In this document: positions 62,538-64,000 of the stretch, piece after piece | Layout: every line of letters begins with the position of its first letter | How positions within the stretch are numbered: position 1 is the stretch's first letter | NCBI RefSeq assembly: GCF_003917135.1 | Contig: NZ_RPDI01000015.1 | Coordinates: 1-64,000, forward strand | Source: Leucobacter chromiireducens | GTDB lineage: Bacteria > Actinomycetota > Actinomycetes > Actinomycetales > Microbacteriaceae | Reading direction: 5' to 3' | DNA: 64,000 nt | Made by a program: the position numbers and the translations under genes | Notes under the pieces: generated by a model | The model's input: only the letters and a program-made list of their open reading frames with translations | The model's database searches: none | What the model was told of the DNA's origin: nothing

Positions 62538-64000
62538 CTAGCCGCGGCCGAGCTTGCGGCGCAGCGTTCCCGTGATCTCGCTGACCTCCGGCGAGCGCAT
62601 CGCGAGGAGCGCCATCAGGTACACGACCCCGACGGCGAGGCCCACCACGATGGCGAAGCCGAAGGACTGCCACACCGAGTACCCGGGCACCCAGCTCTGC
62701 AGCGCCAGGCTCGTGCCGATGCCGGCGAGCACCGCAGGGATCACCGCGAGCGTGAAGCGCACGAGGCTCCCGAGCACGCGCTGCCCATCGATCCTGCCGA
62801 TCTTCCGGCGGAGCAGGATCGTACCGACGAGTGCCTGCGCGAACGTGGCGATCGAGTACGCCAGCGTGACCGCAGCGCCGCGCACATCGGCAGGCACCCA
62901 CAGGCAGGCGATCGCGAGCACGATGAACAGCCCCTGCTGCACGCACGTGAAGATGAAGGGGGTGCGCGTGTCCGAGAGCGCGTAGAACGAGCGCTGCACG
63001 ATGAACAGGAAACTGAACGGTGCGAGGCAGAGCACGTAGGTGCGCAGCACCAGCGCGAACTGCTCGACCTGGAGTGGGCTGCCGCGCTCGATGAGCGGGC
63101 TCAGGAACGTCGCCGCGGCGAAGATCGCGCCAGCCGCGAACACCATGACGAGGGACACCTGCCGCACCGACGCCGAGAAGTCGGCGCGGAAGTCGGTCAT
63201 GCGCCCATCGCGCCCCGCCTCGGCGAAGCGCGTGAAGTACGCGGTTGCAAGGGAGACCGCCAGCACCGAGTGCGGCATCATGAGCACGAGCCACGCGTTG
63301 CCGAGCGAGGCGGACGATGGCCCCTGCCCGGACGCGGTGCCCACCACGTTTGAGGTCACCCACCCGCCGATCTGGATCACGGCGATCATGGCGAGGCTCC
63401 AGCTCGCGATCTTCGCGGTTGCGCCGAGGCCCATGCCGCGCCACACGAAGTCCGGGCGGTAGCTCAGGCCAGCCTTGCGCCACGACGCGAACAGGATGAG
63501 CGCCTGCGCGACCACGCCGAGCGTCGCGCTGCCGGCGAGGACCGCGATCGCGAGCCCGTTCCAGTCGCCCGGTGCGCGTGCCCCGCTCGGATCAGCCCCG
63601 AACCACATCATGAAGAGCACGATGCCGGCGATGCTGATGATGTTGTTGAGCACGGGCGCCCACGTGTACGGCCCGAACACGCTGCGCGCGTTGAGCACCT
63701 CGCCCATCACCGTGTAGATCCCGTAGAACAGGATCTGCGGGAGGCACCAGTACGCGAACGCAGCGGACAGCGCGAGCTGATCCGCCGGCCACGAGAGCTG
63801 GAACAGCCACACGAGCAGCGGCGCACCGAGCATCGCGAGGGCCGTGATGATCGTGAGCGCGACGATCACGAACGTGAGGATCTTGTTGATGTACCCGGCG
63901 CCGCCGTCCGGGTTGCGCGCGGCGCGCACGATCTGCGGCACGAGCACGGCGTTCAACATGCCGCCGAGCAGGATCGTGTAGATCGTGTTCGGCAGCATGT
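62538..64000 (-). CDS. murJ: Lipid II flippase MurJ, partial
   Basis: A polytopic membrane protein of the MVF/MurJ family, cut by the right edge (487 codons plus stop seen; the N-terminus is missing, and the Met near 63998 is internal). LPNTIYTILLGGMLNAVLVPQIVRA near the start is the diagnostic MurJ segment. It flips lipid II across the membrane. Confidence 0.95.
   Translation of the reverse strand, partial: MLPNTIYTILLGGMLNAVLVPQIVRAARNPDGGAGYINKILTFVIVALTIITALAMLGAPLLVWLFQLSWPADQLALSAAFAYWCLPQILFYGIYTVMGEVLNARSVFGPYTWAPVLNNIISIAGIVLFMMWFGADPSGARAPGDWNGLAIAVLAGSATLGVVAQALILFASWRKAGLSYRPDFVWRGMGLGATAKIASWSLAMIAVIQIGGWVTSNVVGTASGQGPSSASLGNAWLVLMMPHSVLAVSLATAYFTRFAEAGRDGRMTDFRADFSASVRQVSLVMVFAAGAIFAAATFLSPLIERGSPLQVEQFALVLRTYVLCLAPFSFLFIVQRSFYALSDTRTPFIFTCVQQGLFIVLAIACLWVPADVRGAAVTLAYSIATFAQALVGTILLRRKIGRIDGQRVLGSLVRFTLAVIPAVLAGIGTSLALQSWVPGYSVWQSFGFAIVVGLAVGVVYLMALLAMRSPEVSEITGTLRRKLGRG

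Noticed and set aside
1-64000. CRISPR array, tRNA genes or prophage
   Set aside because: No regularly spaced repeats, no cloverleaf-like gap sequence and no phage genes were seen in any intergenic region.

Overview
The window is an ordinary, gene-dense stretch of a high-GC actinobacterial chromosome. The gene set points to the order Micrococcales and most likely the family Microbacteriaceae (a Leucobacter-like genome is my inference). Supporting genes are ClgR, a DUF3046 gene next to recA-recX, PriA-type HisA, lexA divergent from a LysM protein, a DUF222/HNH (13E12-type) protein, MetPS and a PrpDBC operon. No rRNA, tRNA, CRISPR array, insertion sequence or prophage was recognised. Both window ends cut genes: a secreted lamin-tail-domain protein on the left and murJ on the right.

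Layout, left to right. 1-18.3 kb, mostly minus strand: secreted LTD protein, ABC exporter pair, gltA, fdxA-dapC, argC-argJ-argB coupled to an orphan A24 prepilin peptidase, a plus-strand DUF222/HNH protein, an enoyl-CoA hydratase, then the propionate operon gntR-prpD-prpB-prpC. 18.3-26.6 kb: a double VOC-domain protein, pheS-pheT, and on the plus strand a small membrane protein followed by a copper operon (CopC-like, PCuAC lipoprotein, Tat-exported DyP peroxidase). 26.6-31.3 kb: SpoU methyltransferase, infC-rpmI-rplT, DUF1844 protein, and an Lrp regulator divergent from azlC-azlD. 31.3-39.7 kb: metP-metS, SseB-like protein, and a histidine cluster (hisC, hisB, hisH, hisA/priA) interrupted by a DsbA-like thioredoxin gene and ccdA, then the LysM protein. 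39.9-47.2 kb: lexA, lipB-lipA, and metE / core-MetE / metF. 47.4-64 kb: hflX, an RsmC-type methyltransferase, dapF, ypeA, miaA-miaB, recX-recA, DUF3046 gene, clgR, pncC (cinA C-terminal type), pgsA, ftsK, a FemAB-like transferase and murJ.

How the parts work together. Central carbon (citrate and methylcitrate cycles), arginine, histidine, lysine and methionine synthesis sit beside the transporters that balance amino acids (AzlCD exporter, MetPS importer). A DNA-damage module is spread over two loci: lexA with the divergent LysM protein, and recA-recX with a perfect SOS box. The copper operon resembles the Streptomyces route that carries copper to extracellular enzymes.

The main non-textbook signals are these. 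(1) At least fourteen start codons have a TANNNT-type -10 hexamer (one variant, GATACT) only 6-9 nt upstream, which implies leaderless mRNAs. (2) A repeated long palindrome occurs between convergent gene ends at about 26.70 and 42.52 kb. (3) The lexA/LysM promoter region carries two SOS-like boxes within a TTCGA-rich array. (4) The prp regulator gene has twin ATGTATAC operators 52 bp apart. (5) A short MetE-like enzyme lies between full-length metE and metF. (6) A disulfide-handling pair is lodged inside the histidine cluster. I found no clear wholly new defence or mobile system.
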